Part shown: in pieces, positions 1 to 13,294 of the stretch
Layout of the letters: the number at the start of each line of letters is the position of its first letter
How positions within the stretch are numbered: the stretch's first letter is position 1
Origin: Eriocheir sinensis
Taxonomy: Eukaryota > Arthropoda > Malacostraca > Decapoda > Varunidae
NCBI RefSeq assembly: GCF_024679095.1
Contig: NC_066518.1
Span: forward strand, 1,708,678 to 1,772,677
Direction of reading: 5' to 3'
DNA length: 64,000 nucleotides
Notes under the pieces: generated by a model
Databases searched by the model: none
What the model was told of the DNA's origin: nothing
The model's input: only the letters and a program-made list of their open reading frames with translations
Translations under genes and position numbers: made by a program

Positions 1-244
1 GATGCAGGAATATGGAAAGAAAGGAAGAAGAAAGGATTATAAAGGAAAGAATTGGAAAGAAATGAAGGAAATTGTAAGAGAGGAAAACAAAGGAAGAAGA
101 AATAATATGGCAAAATTAAGAAGAAGTAAAATATAGGAATAGAGAAAGAGAGGGAAAGCGAGAGAAACAGATACAGACAGACAAAGAAAAATAGATATAA
201 CAAAATATAATATGTTCTCTGTAATTATGAATGTTTCTCTCACT

Positions 245-332
245 CTTCTCCTCCTCCTCCTCCTCCTCCTCCTCCTCCTCCTCCTCCTCCTCCTCCTCCT
301 CCTGCTGCTCCTCCTCCTCCTCATTCTTCTGT
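245..332. repeat. (CCT)n trinucleotide repeat
   Basis: About 28 CCT units with a GCT interruption near 304-309. Confidence 0.9.
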
Positions 333-386
333 TCCGTTTCTTCGACCTTAGTCTTATCAGTCCAGCACAGAACCACGTTTTCTGAG

Positions 387-626
<240 letters not shown>

Positions 627-947
627 CAGACATACATACATACAGGCAGACAGACAGACAGGGAGCAGAGGGTCAGTGTGGACAGGTCTCTCGTGGGCAG
701 CAATATCATCCCTTGCTATGCCATTCCCCTGTCGCCGCTGGATTGGCCGGGGAGTTTTTTATTTGTCTCTCTTTGTGTTTCTCTCTCTCTCCCTCGTGCC
801 TCCGCTGATCACGTCAACGACAGCAGTGTGCGGGTTAGGGTTCGTGCCGGGAATTTGACGAAGACACGGCCATATGCTCTTTAGGGCTTGGAGATGTGTT
901 TTATTTTCGTGTTTCATAGTGTTTTGGTGGTACATAAGTGAGCATTC

Positions 948-948
<1 letters not shown>

Positions 949-1017
<69 letters not shown>

Positions 1018-1063
1018 AGTTTTTGTTTAGTTTTTATTGTGTTTCTCTCTCTCTCTCTCTCTC
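949..1063. repeat. (GT)n and short (CT)n
   Basis: GT tract 949-1015 and CT tract 1044-1063. Confidence 0.95.
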
Positions 1064-1652
1064 TGCTGTTGCTTAAGTGTATTGTGCAATGCTTAGGTGG
1101 ATATGAAAGTCCTTATTTCTCTCCTTTTATTCAAGCTGATGTCTGATAGAAGCCACTGAAAGGTAGAGTTTAAGAAGTGAATTAAATAAAGAGTTCAAAT
1201 GATGCGATAGATGTTGATTTTTATGACGAGTCAACCTAATATTTGGTAAGCACAAAGTAGCGTTTTCCTTTCAATTTTTTAACGTTCTTGGCGATTTTGT
1301 TTTTCATTTGCACAATCTTTTTGGCTCGGTTTCTTTTCCTTTCCCGGTCTTTTTGTCTCTGTATGCTTAAACAAGAGCGTGATTGTCTGTCTCCTCTTTT
1401 ACCCAGGAAGACACTTTTTATTCTCATGCGCACAAATTTTTTCTATATTTCTCTCCTCTCTGATGTAAAGACTTGAAGAAACAATTATTTGCTCTTCATT
1501 ATGCTCTCTCATTACAGGCTGCGGCATTGAGGTAATCAACGAAATTAATATGACGACCACGTTTGCATATTTGTCACCGAATTAGCGTTGAAATGGTTAA
1601 GTCTTTGTCACCGAACATCACTGAAGGACGCCACCATACTTATAATAGTCTT

Positions 1653-1654
<2 letters not shown>

Positions 1655-1713
<59 letters not shown>
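1655..1713. repeat. (CT)n
   Basis: Continuous CT dinucleotides followed by GCTCTC variants. Confidence 0.95.
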
Positions 1714-1715
<2 letters not shown>

Positions 1716-1996
1716 CTCTCGCTCTCGCTCTCGCTGTTTCTGTCTGTCTCGTCTTCCTCCCATTTAGCGAAAACATCTAAGGGCATAGTAACCTGATATT
1801 CATTAGAGGAGGAAGAGTAAAGGGATAAAAAGGAAATGGAGAAAAAGAAAGGAAGCGAAAGAAAAGGAAGAGGAAGAAAAGAGCAAGGAGAAAGAGAACG
1901 AGAATAAAAAAGAACAAAAACAAAACAAAAAATAAATCAAAATAGAAGAGAACGAGCAAAATGAAGATAAAACCAAATACTCACAAATATAATAAA

Positions 1997-2184
<188 letters not shown>

Positions 2185-2313
2185 TTCTCCGCTTTTCTTT
2201 TATGGTATGATATTTTATACTCTTGTTCGTAAGAGGAGGAAAGGAAAGAATGTAAACTGAGACATTTCTGTCGTCATAAATTTTGCAGATTTTAACATTT
2301 GTGTCATATTAGC

Positions 2314-2439
<126 letters not shown>

Positions 2440-2924
2440 CAGACAGACAGATAGACATAGACAAACAGATAGACAGATTGACATAGACAGGCAGACAGAC
2501 AAAGAAACGAGTGACGAGTGAACAGAGTGAATGACTGAAAAAAACAGAAAACAAACACACAAAGACAAATAAAGAAACAGATGAGATAGACTTACAAACA
2601 AATAGACAATCAAATAGAACGTTCCAGACAAGACCAAAACCGACACACACACAAAAGAAAAACAGGCTAACCGGACAGTTGGATACAGGCAGAGAGATAA
2701 AGATAATAACAACTGAAATATAAGTGAGATAATGACGGAGACAGAAATAGGTTAGACAAAAACACGCATCACATACCAACATACTCCAGCCCTTTTTTTC
2801 CCTTCAAGCCTCAGTCAACAAAGAGAAACGCAATATTCCCGCTTTTTTCTGCCCTCCAGCGAGTGTTAATTTGATAATCCGCGGCCTTTGTGACTTCACG
2901 CCTGGTTGGGAAAGGGTTGGGAAG

Positions 2925-3530
2925 CTGACTGACTGACTGGGTGACCGACTGACTGGCTGACTGAACAACTGACTGACTAATTACTGATTGGCTGACTACT
3001 CCCTGACTGATTGACTGAATACTGACTGACTGACTGTGGCTGACTGACCGACCGACTGGCTGACCGACTGACTGACTGGCTGACCGACTGACTGACTGAC
3101 TGAATAACTGACTGACTGAATGAATAACTGACTGACTGACTGACTAGCTGATGACTGATTGAATGACTAATGACTGAATGAGTGAGTGAGTATGTGAGTG
3201 AGTGAGTGAGTGACTGGCTACTGACTGGCTGACTGACTGAGTGGTTGGCGGACTGCTTGATTGATTGGTTGACTGACTGACTACTGACTGACCGAATTAC
3301 TGACTGAGTGACTGATTGAGTGGCTGACTGACTGCTTTAACTGAGTGACTGACTGACTGACTGACTGACTGACTGACTTTATATAACTAACTGACTATAC
3401 GACTGATTACTGACTCGTTGACTGGTTCACGGACTGGCTGGCTGATATCTGGTTGTCTAGCTGGTTGAATGAATGACTAGTTAACTGATATATGGACTAA
3501 CTGACTGGCTGACTGTATGGCTGACTATCT
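2925..3530. repeat. Degenerate GACT tetranucleotide satellite
   Basis: About 600 bases built of CTGACTGA-type units with frequent one- or two-base variants and short runs of GTGA (3180-3215). It has many stops in all frames. Confidence 0.9.
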
Positions 3531-3736
3531 GGTTGTATAAACGCATAGATCAGCGTGTGCCTTGTCTACCATTGCGTTCATTCTCTGTTTTTCATTTTTA
3601 TTTTTACTCATCCTTTTCATCTCTTGAGTATCTTCTTTCATCCACCTTATGGGTCCTTATGTGTGTTATCGATTCCTTCCTTCATTCCCGCCTCAGTTCT
3701 GTCTCCACACTTTACTTCTTACCTTTCAGCTTCCTC

Positions 3737-4034
3737 TTCTTTTTTTATTCTTTTTTACATCTCCGCCCAAGCCCGTCATGTTGCAGGCAATTTTTATAGT
3801 GGTGCCAGTTATGCTTGGCTCATGCTGCCCCCCGGAACTCATTCTTGATTCACTTGGACGGTTTCTTCTAGAGTCCGGGTTGATGGGTGGTCTTCTGGAC
3901 AGCATGTGGGTAGTCTTAGGCCACTCGGCGGTGACTGAAAAATCCCAGGTGGTAGCGTGGGGATTCGAACCGACGTTGTCCATGGCGCGGTGAATGCAGG
4001 GCCCGCACGCTAACCACTCAGCCACCGCCTACCC
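3737..4034 (-). mobile_element. tRNA-derived SINE, second copy with internal deletion
   Basis: On the minus strand it carries box A TGGCTGAGTGG (4024-4014) and box B GGTTCGAATCC (3971-3961), then the same body as the copy at 21381. It lacks about 55 bases near the 3' end (the segment between TTGCCTGC and the terminal GGCGGAGATGTAA) and ends in an A-rich tail. Confidence 0.85.
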
Positions 4035-4559
4035 ATTTACCTCCTTATCCTTCAACTTTCCTTTCATTTTCAACAGTGTCTTAACTTCCTCCGCACTTCG
4101 CAAGGCTCTGAACTTTTCCTTAATCAAAAAAGGATCTTAACTTTGACTTCCGGCTCTGAATTCATGCAGAAGCCGGAGAAGCCGAGTGCAACAGTATTTC
4201 CGAATGAATGGGATTACGTCTTGAACTTCACGCCGATGTTAGTCTTTCATTATCAAGTATTTTTTTAAGCAATCATAACTTTTCTGAAACTACGAATTAA
4301 TAAAAAAACTAAATCATCTCTTGAAAGTAGTCAATAATGGTTCGTTTAAAGTATATTTCTAAAGTAATACCACACCATTTTTCATTATGCAAAAGAATGA
4401 TGTTAGAGTCTTTGTGTTAATTAGTTTTCTTCTTTAAAAATAGTGTAATGATAATGTTGAGCATAAAAAAAAATCCGCCGCTTCTGGAATTTTGGAAACT
4501 TTGATTAAACGAAAGTTGGCGTTCACGCACGGACGCACTCACACTCAGGCCTGACAGCT

Positions 4560-4705
<146 letters not shown>

Positions 4706-5400
4706 GATAATATCTAAATATAGCAGCACGACCTCGTAACTAATTAGAGGGATGAAGTTGCCTGAGGTGAAGCTGTTTGGGTTTCGAGCTGGTAATTATT
4801 TTAGCTCCATGTCATACTACATTTTTATCGGGAAGTTAGATAGTATTTGTGTGTGTGTGAGAGAGTGAGTGAGTGAGTGAGTGCGTGAATGAGTGAGTGA
4901 GTGAGTGTGTGGGTACTTGTATATTTGTTAGCTTGTAAGTCTGAGTGTCTGTATGTCCGTCTTGTTTATATACCAGTCTAAGAATTCAGAAAGCTTAAAT
5001 TTACTAAAACATAGCAGAAGCAAGTAATTAACATGCCCAAGGGAAATTCACCTCATTCCCATCGCGCGGCACCGGGAAAGGCTCTGATAATAACCTCCCG
5101 CCTCCTCGCACGGGACTGGGCAGGGCTGGGCAGAGCTGTTCAGGGCGGGAAGGGATTAAGAAGATATTGGATAGAAGGCTGAGGGGGACGGGAGGAGGAG
5201 GAGAGAGGAGGAAGCAATAAAAGAAGTGAAAAGAGGAGAGAAACCAAGAGAAGAGAAGGGTTCCGGCGAAGAAAAATGGAGCTCGGAGGGAAGACCAAAG
5301 ACTGTCACGGGAAATATATTGTTGAACCGGACAATGTATTCGTTGTCTCACCAGGCAGCCAAGAACCAGGCCTCCTCGCAGCGAAGGGATAGGCTGTGTG

Positions 5401-5518
5401 GATCTATTTTTTTTTACAACAAAGGAGATAGCTCAAAGACACAAAAAAAGGAAACAATAATAAAAAAAAAGCCCGCTACTTGCTGCTCCTAAAAAGAATC
5501 CAAAGAGGTGGCCGAAAC
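5401..5518 (+). mobile_element. Dispersed A-rich element (family with GCCCGCTACT core), copy 1
   Basis: Layout: T-run, ACAACAAAGGAGATAGCTCA, A-rich stretch, GCCCGCTACTTGCTGCTCCT, then a purine stretch with GTGGCCGAAA. Five copies with this layout occur in the window (here, 22530, 30838, 52835 and, inverted, 55380). The family is not recognised; it may be the end of a longer retroelement or a small non-autonomous element. Confidence 0.7.
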
Positions 5519-6005
5519 ATCTACACAATTTAAGTATTTATTTAAGCAAACTAACATTCATTAGGCAGATTCATCACTGTATTATTTGAGGGTATCCTTG
5601 TGTATTCTTATCTCCCTCGTATTTTTTTTCGGAAAGTTTCAGTTCTAGCTTCCAGTCTTTCGCCCTCACACAAATTTTCGCCTTTTAAAAGTGGAGAGAA
5701 TGTGACTGTTGACATGAACCTATAGACTTACATAATACTTTCTCCATAAATAAATCAGCTCTCAGGTGGCATTGAACATTCGCATTATGTTCATAGGTGT
5801 CACAAAATCAAAACGGGAAAAAGGTCCTACAAGCTACTGTTATTTGTACGGTACAGGAGTTCAAAGGATACTTGTTGAGGCTCCATGTACCGTATCTTTT
5901 ATTTATAGACAAACAAACAGTGTTGCTTTGCTCTAACATATTTGTCGTTATATATTACGCGGTAGACACGAATAATGGTGGTCACTACTTTGTTACAACA
6001 GATGC

Positions 6006-6110
<105 letters not shown>

Positions 6111-6366
6111 CTATTTATCTATTTTTTGACTACTTTTTCCTGCACTTTATGCGAGAAAGGAGAAACGCTGTATGTATCAGTTTTGCTTTATTACCCATTA
6201 GAAGGGCGATTAATTTGTTTTTTTTAGCCTGTTCTTTGTTTCCTCCAATGGGCACTGACCGAGCAAGTTAAGTGAGTAGGAAAATTAGTCGTAATCGAGT
6301 TTTGCGTTGCAGCTGCTGCCTCGCGAGCACTTGTTCCTTCCGCTTCAAGACCCAGACACAGTTACT

Positions 6367-6370
<4 letters not shown>

Positions 6371-6436
<66 letters not shown>
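6371..6436. repeat. (GT)n
   Basis: About 33 GT units. Confidence 0.95.
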
Positions 6437-6437
<1 letters not shown>

Positions 6438-7639
6438 AAGTCATGTTTAATTCTCCTTAACGAAACAGTGTGACGTGTCCATGCCTGCTTCCAAGGGTAA
6501 CGGGAGTTGATGGCTGGGCAGAGGTGGGCTGACAGGCCTAGCGCTACACTGGGCCAGGCTAAGGCTGTGCGGCCGTCAAAGAGTGGTTCTCCCTTAATTC
6601 CTCTCTTTTTAAGGTGATCTTGTCGAAGTGTGGATAAAGAGCGGGGAGTGGATAACATCATGAGGGCCTCGGCGTGGCAGTGGGGGAAAACTGATGATGC
6701 ATAATAGCAGTACTAGAATGACAGGCAAAGTTAAAGGGAGCGGGCATATGCTGCGTGGCCTCGGTGCTCCTCTCCTCATTGGTCCTTCTGACAGTGAGAA
6801 TGGTAATGATGGTGTGATGACCGTCAGGAGAAGATCTGTGAGTGAAGATTCGCCAGAGGTTCCATACATGCTGCTGTGAATAGGGAGGCGACACGAACGG
6901 ACGGACCTAAAGGTGACTACAGGTTGGCGCTTCACTGTTATCAAGTGCTTGTTGACGTATTTGAGTCGCTGGGAATGGGTCAATGGTCTCCTGTTTCCTG
7001 AAATGACTTACTATTTTCAGGGAGTATGCGCACATGTGGTGGCAGGCGGGCACTCCACTAAGGCTTCAACTTTACATATGCCCCCGTGTTAAGGGCGGGC
7101 TTAAGGGCGTGCCGGGGCCGCGCCGGTGATGCTTCTGCCTTTAACGCGCTGCTGCGGGCAAGGTCGGCTTTAAGGCTCGTCGGGGAGTGGGCGGTGCATG
7201 GCTCCTCGGAAGCCCCATAATCTATGTATGAAATATTTTGGAGGCAACGAGATTAAGGTAAAAGTTTTCTTAAGAAGCCAGTCTGTATACTCTTGCTTAC
7301 GGTGATGGCTCCTCAAAACTCGCGGCTTATAAATTAAAAACATGAATTAATGAGAATATGAATAGAATTATGCCGCAAAAGCTCACATATATATTTATGT
7401 CAAGCTTGGATGAACTTTGAAAATATAGAAAATGGTGTAGTCTTTGTATTATAGGAACTTTGCTGATTTTCACTTTTTCATGTTATATACAGTAAGGATG
7501 ATAGCACGTTGCCGTGGCCGCCTTGATCAATCCACGCGTGGCCGCCGTGAACGCTTGGGCCGCCGTCTCACAGCGATGGGATGTTTCACGCACGGCTGCA
7601 TCAAACGAAGTGTATGCACCGCCTGGATGTAGTGCTTCA

Positions 7640-7865
7640 TGTTCTTAGCTATGAATTCGCGGGCCTAGATTCGATCCGGCTAGGGACGAGGGATGCACTG
7701 GGTCATCCTTCCTCGCTTGTTGGTAGATGAAAAGGTACCTGGAAATGGCTGGGGAAGGTAGAGTGTACTAACCCGGATGTTACACCTATACCCCATGACT
7801 TAGTGGGGAAAGAAACGGAGATGAGCCTCGACGCAACGCGCAGTTTGAAGTATACTCTTAACTTT
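7640..7865 (+). mobile_element. Possible second tRNA-like SINE family, degenerate
   Basis: Contains a tRNA-arm-like stretch (GAATTCGCGGGCCTAGATTC followed by GATCCGGC) resembling a decayed box B region, then a GC-balanced body. No box A is clear and there is no second copy in the window, so this is tentative. Confidence 0.35.
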
Positions 7866-8587
7866 TATCTAACTTCGGCGCTAAACTGGGCGCGGCATGT
7901 TGGGTGCAGGTGAGCAAAGTAGCTGGTCGGTACTACAACCACGCCGATGTATTATTCACGGGCAATCTTGAGCGGCAAACACGACACTGAGGCTTTGTTT
8001 TGTTGGTCAAGGCAAATTAAAGAGTATGAATACGGTATCGATACCATTGTGTTATTAGCAGGTTAGCAGGATGGCTGTGTTTGGTATGTTCTGTGTATAT
8101 ATTATGACGGGAGAGGGATGTGTTGATAAGAGTGTAAACGTTGATGTATGTAAGGGACGGTATATCTTGAAATATCTACAAAAATCGGTCATGGAGTAAA
8201 TGTAATTGATATATAATGTCAAAACCTTCTATATTGTTCCCTTTTGTATTCACTTCAGTTTCGTGTATACTTTCTAGGTCGTCTTCTCGTGCAATGCGAA
8301 AACAAGGCTTCGTGAAGGGAGGTAGATATCAGGAAGTGAAGAGAGGGCGGTAAAAGGCAAAATGGAGCGATATATCAGTTTCCCTTGGCGGCGCATCAGC
8401 CATCGTTAGCCTGCTCCCCGCCGCGATATGCATAATTCCTTTGTTTTCATCCCCTTGTTTGCATCGCTCAGGTTACTCGCTTGCTGCTTTCGGTAAATGC
8501 ATTTCCTTTATATCCCCCCGCCATAGATACTGTAACGTACATTAGTGTTGACTTACGGTATCTGGCTCGCTGGAATAATGGACCCAT

Positions 8588-8589
<2 letters not shown>

Positions 8590-8638
<49 letters not shown>
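8590..8638. repeat. (CA)n
   Basis: About 24 CA units. Confidence 0.95.
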
Positions 8639-8639
<1 letters not shown>

Positions 8640-9574
8640 TCATAACTTCAAAGCGGACACATAATAACACGAAACTAACTTTAATCCCGTATACTAAAAC
8701 CAGTGAAATACAAATTGGTGAACAGACCTGTGGGACATAAAATTATATAAACGCAAATTGTCAAGTATAAAGAAAGCCAATCAGTAGCTATCGCATTTAA
8801 TTTTAGTATCTCGTGTTTGGTTCGAAATGGAAATTGCAACATCACTCAATGAATTTGGTCGAAAACGTGCACACCTGATGTAAAATTAATACTGGAATTG
8901 AATATGTTGGTTGTTGTGACTGATGGAGGATAATGGGATAAATCAGACTTTCATTTTTTTTATTTATCCCCGAAGAGCTATTGAGGTCTAATTTGATGGC
9001 GTTTGCTGAGTGTAGTTAGAGGGTGAATTGCCTTTTTTACTGTATGTAGGTTATTTATGTTCTCTTCCTATCCAATTCTTTATTTATATCTTTGTTTTTC
9101 TCTTTGTATTTGCTTCTCCTGTCGTCACATTTGTTTATGATGCTTCCTATTTTGTTCCTCCCTATTCTTTTTGTTCTAATTTAATGTTTCTCATATTTTC
9201 TTCCGTGTGTGAGTGAGTACCACGAGGGATGAAATAGGAAAATTGATGGAGGTGAGGAGTGATGCGGTGAAAGGGAGAGGGATGACGAGCGAGCGGGGGA
9301 GGGAACGACCGCATTGGAAGGAGAGGAAAGCGGAGGGGAAGGGCGGGTGCGGAACGGAAAGGAGCGGCCCAAAAATACAGATCCAAAGAGTTTTTTCATG
9401 TAAATATAAAATGAACGCTGAGGGGAGAGAAAGAGGAGGTCAGGAGGGACGGACGACGCATGAAAGTCTAAAGAAGGAAAACAAACACGCTGGGAATTAG
9501 GTACATGGATCAACAGAGGGACAAGAAATGGGATCGTAAAACTAAAAATAAAAAAAAGAATGTATCTACTACGA

Positions 9575-9835
9575 AAAACGAACAGACAGACACAAAAACT
9601 AAAATACAAACAGGAGCGGACAAATAATATCGCTCTCTATGACAACAAAATATCTTTACAACACTAAAAAAAAAAAGAACAGAATTTCCAAAGAACAAGA
9701 AAAAAAAAATACTAAAACAGACACAGAAACTAAAATACAAACAGAAGCGGACAAATAATGTCGCTCTCTGTGACAACAAAATATATTTACAACACTAAGA
9801 AAAAAGAACAGAATTTCCAAAGAATAAAAAAAAAT
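9575..9835. repeat. 131-base tandem duplication
   Basis: Two head-to-tail copies share AAAATACAAACAG, GCGGACAAATAAT, TCGCTCTC, TGACAACAAAATAT and AGAACAGAATTTCC segments at a constant offset of 131 bases. AT-rich and non-coding. Confidence 0.85.
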
Positions 9836-11666
9836 AACTAACTAGATATATTTTCCACATTATTCTCGCCGTGCCAAAACCAAACTTTCCCACTCTCTGA
9901 CTCTTCCTCCCCCTTCACCAGCAATCCTTTCTTCCTGTCTCCTTCCCGTTCCCTCTTCATTCATTCGCGCGAGGAGGCTGAGAGGGCAGTCCCGGGGCCG
10001 AGTTGAGCCCTTTGTGCCGAACGCAATCACTCGTCTGCCCATCAAGAACCATCCTGACTGGGGAACTTGAACACTTGAGACCCTTCCACTCTCATTACTG
10101 AAGGAGTGGAAGGTGAGGAAGACGAGGAGGAGGAGGAGAAGGAGAAGGAGAAGGAGGAGGAGGAGAAAAAAGATGGAAGAGGAAGAAATGGAAGAAGGAA
10201 AACATATAAGAAAAAATGAGTGCTATGCAAATTAACATGCATTCAAAGGTGTCTGTGGGTAAGATTAAAGTGATATAAATAACGTTGAACAGAGAGTGAA
10301 AAAAATATGGAACGAAGAAGAGACGGAAAAGTAAAGAATAAAAATAGGGAGAGGAGTAGTTTCAGAGTATCGTGAACATATTTATTTCAGCTTCGACCTG
10401 TTCTCTTCTTCATCACTCGTATTTTACATTGAGGCAAGTACTAAATTATGCCCAAAGGATATTGCTGTTGTGTGTGTTATTAAGAACATTCTGATTGTTT
10501 TGTTTTGTTTCCTGATTAATATTTCATGTGGAGAACCGGGCTCATTGCGGCCACTATTATCCTCTCGCACGCATTTGCTTTAGGAACGAGTTTTTAGCGT
10601 TTTTATAGCTGGGAATTATAACATCTTTGCGGACTTTTATGATTTTATTCAGGAGAGTTAATTGCGTAGGTGACAGGTGGCGGCAGGAATGGGCTTGGAC
10701 GAGAGCATTCAGAGGGGTAAAAGACAAGTATTGGAACTTTAACGTAGAAAGGAAGGTGTTATAGTGAAAAATTGCACGCTTATAGTTTCTCTTCACATCT
10801 GGTCGCGTCCCATTTTTCTCTCCCGCTGAGCTGCTTCCCTCACCTGCCCGCTCAATCTTCCTCCTCCACCTGGCTTTTTCCATTTCTTTCCCTCCTCTGA
10901 ACTCTTTCCATTTTTCTCTCCCGACCCCCTCTTTCATAGCCGCTGATTTTTACGCATTTTTCCTCGTTTGTCATACTCTTCTTTCTTCTCTTTCTCTGTG
11001 ATGTGTTTCTCTTTCGTTAATTACTCAATTTCGCACATTTCCCGTCTTTGGTCTCTTGTCTTCTCTTTTCTTTGTCTTTCTCTAACATTGCTTTGCCTCT
11101 TATTCACTTTTCTTCTGCGCTTAATTTTCCTCTTGTAATCCCTCTTTTTTCCTATATGAATAACCTGTCAAATAATTTCCTTTTTATGTTTTCTCTTTTT
11201 TCCATGTGCTTGCTACCGCTTTTCGTCTTTAATTTTCATATTAGATTTGTTTGCGGTTCTTCACCTGTTCCTGTGGGCCGTGGCTATATCTCACACACCT
11301 GCCTCGAACGTTTTCCATCGCAATTTCTTTTCCCCCACCTATCATCCACCGCTCTTCCATTATTCATCTCTATGCATTTCTATCTCCATATGTCCTGTCC
11401 TCTTTTTCACCTTCCATCCTCTCTTCCCTCTTCTTCCATTTTGTTTTGTTTTTCTTGGAGTCGTCGATAAATTGAACATAAAGGGGTCAGAAGATATATA
11501 GGGAGGCAATACAGGAACCATTAAACTCCACAAAAAGAGTGAGATTTTAGCAAGTGAGAAAGGCTTTACGTACGGAACTGCCATGACACACGCTGACAGA
11601 AGAATCTTATTTCACTAAGAGCCATCAGTGACAACCTAAAATAGAAACAATATTTTAGGGTTTGCC

Positions 11667-11829
11667 TCAACCTGTGTAATGAAACATGGCAATTGGTTAC
11701 CGTAGACATTTTCCTTCGATGCCTATGTGAAGCGGTTGAAAGGGTTATTCCTTCTGCCGCTACAAATAAGCATTGAAAAAAAAAATGTCTACGGTAACCA
11801 GTTGCCATGTTTTAGTACTGTGGTTGAGC
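11667..11829. mobile_element. Hairpin element with 29-base near-perfect inverted arms
   Basis: Arms 11682-11710 and 11785-11813 (GGTTACCGTAGACATT and its complement, within 29 bases) pair with one mismatch around a 74-base loop. Weaker pairing extends outward to CTCAACC and GGTTGAG. This fits a small MITE-like inverted-repeat element. A pre-miRNA-like transcript is possible, but the loop is long. Confidence 0.65.
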
Positions 11830-12825
11830 AAGGGTTCTTAACCTGCGATGAGGACCGAACGGACAAAACACAATTCTGACGGTACTTGATGAATTACTAA
11901 ATGATTCATGAAAGCACTCCAATATATCCACAGTGGCCATACTTTCTACCAACCAGTTAGCAGCTCGGGGATGTCAGGCTCCGGGTGGCTCCTCTAACAA
12001 GGGGGTCGACGCTTTCTGCTTTACCGTGCGGCGACTATAGTGCGCTAGGTTATGAACTTTTAATTTATACTTTACTTATACAGACTGTGGGGCACTTGCT
12101 TCAATATGTATGTCTGCCTTTATACCTTGGAGCAATAAAAACTGTTTAGGCGTCGTGCTCGAGTGGTCAGAGCGGGAATGTTGTGATTTGTGATCCGAGG
12201 TAAGGTCCTATCGTTACCAGGTGTCACATTATTAGCCATACTTATTCTTCGGGTAGTCGGAGATTATTCACATGTTGTCCAGGTGATCATTAGCAACTAT
12301 AATGTCAATGGCGGAGCTCCGGTGTGATGTAATATATAAAAGAAAGTACATATACTACAGTCCTACCATTAAAAGCCAGCCGCGGCACTTATTGTCTGCG
12401 TCCCCCGAAAAAAAAAAACTACCAGTGCTATAGACATCTCACAAAGAAAAGAAATAGCTAATAAATCATGGTGCTTCTGTTTCTCGAGGCCTATGAAGGT
12501 GGAAAATAAGGTTACGGAAATGTTAAGTTCGCCGAGACCCCGGGAGTGTTATCTTTACCAGGACGAGGCAACACTCCCAACTGACATCTGTTTCCCATTG
12601 ACAACGTTGATGCATTGCTTCACCGGGTATCGACAGCTCCGTCAGTGCGCCAGGACTCTTTGTTTTAGTCCTACACACATTCCTATTTACCGTAGAATCA
12701 TTTCTTTCCATATTTCAACAACAGAAAATATCGACAACTCTGTCAGTCCACGATTTCCTTGCGTATAGTATCACCGTACCTTGTAACTTTCACATTTATA
12801 AATGACACTAACAGAGAAAATGTAC

Positions 12826-12960
12826 AACTCCACTGCTACCATAACCATCATCAGTAGCAGCAACACCATCAACGCTAAGACCATTATCTTCATCATCACC
12901 ACCACTACCCCTATCATCAGCACCACAACCATCACCACGACCATCACATTTGCCACGCCC
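12826..12960. repeat. (ATC/ACC)n imperfect trinucleotide repeat
   Basis: Imperfect ACC and ATC units; the Thr/Ile-rich and Val/Met-rich open frames across it are artefacts of the repeat. Confidence 0.85.
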
Positions 12961-13185
12961 ACCACCTGTCCACTATACAAACCTTTTAGTTATTTTGATT
13001 CTCTGTTTTTTCTTCTCTCTCTTACCTTTAAACAGGCTTCCAGTGAACGTAAAAAGATGATGTTGTAAATAAAGGATGAAATAAACCCGTTATTACTTGG
13101 ATCTCTTTATTACATCATTATAAAAAGAAGTGAGCACCTGACGCAGCATTTCATAACGGGTCGCCAGGTGGGCAGACTATCACGT

Positions 13186-13294
13186 CCGGAACACGTACTC
13201 TCCGGAACACAGACTTAAAGAACACATCCGGAACGCCTTTATAAGAGCGGCCGGAACACATACTGAGGGTCTTCCGGAACAGTCACCGGAACAC
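13186..13294. repeat. Six irregularly spaced CCGGAACA motifs
   Basis: CCGGAACA or CCGGAACG occurs at 13186, 13202, 13228, 13251, 13274 and 13286, all on the plus strand, with 12-26 base spacing. Confidence 0.8.

Noticed and set aside
12150..12250. tRNA-like start (CTCGAGTGGTCAGAGCGGG)
   Set aside because: It resembles box A but no box B follows at a suitable distance and there is no second copy.
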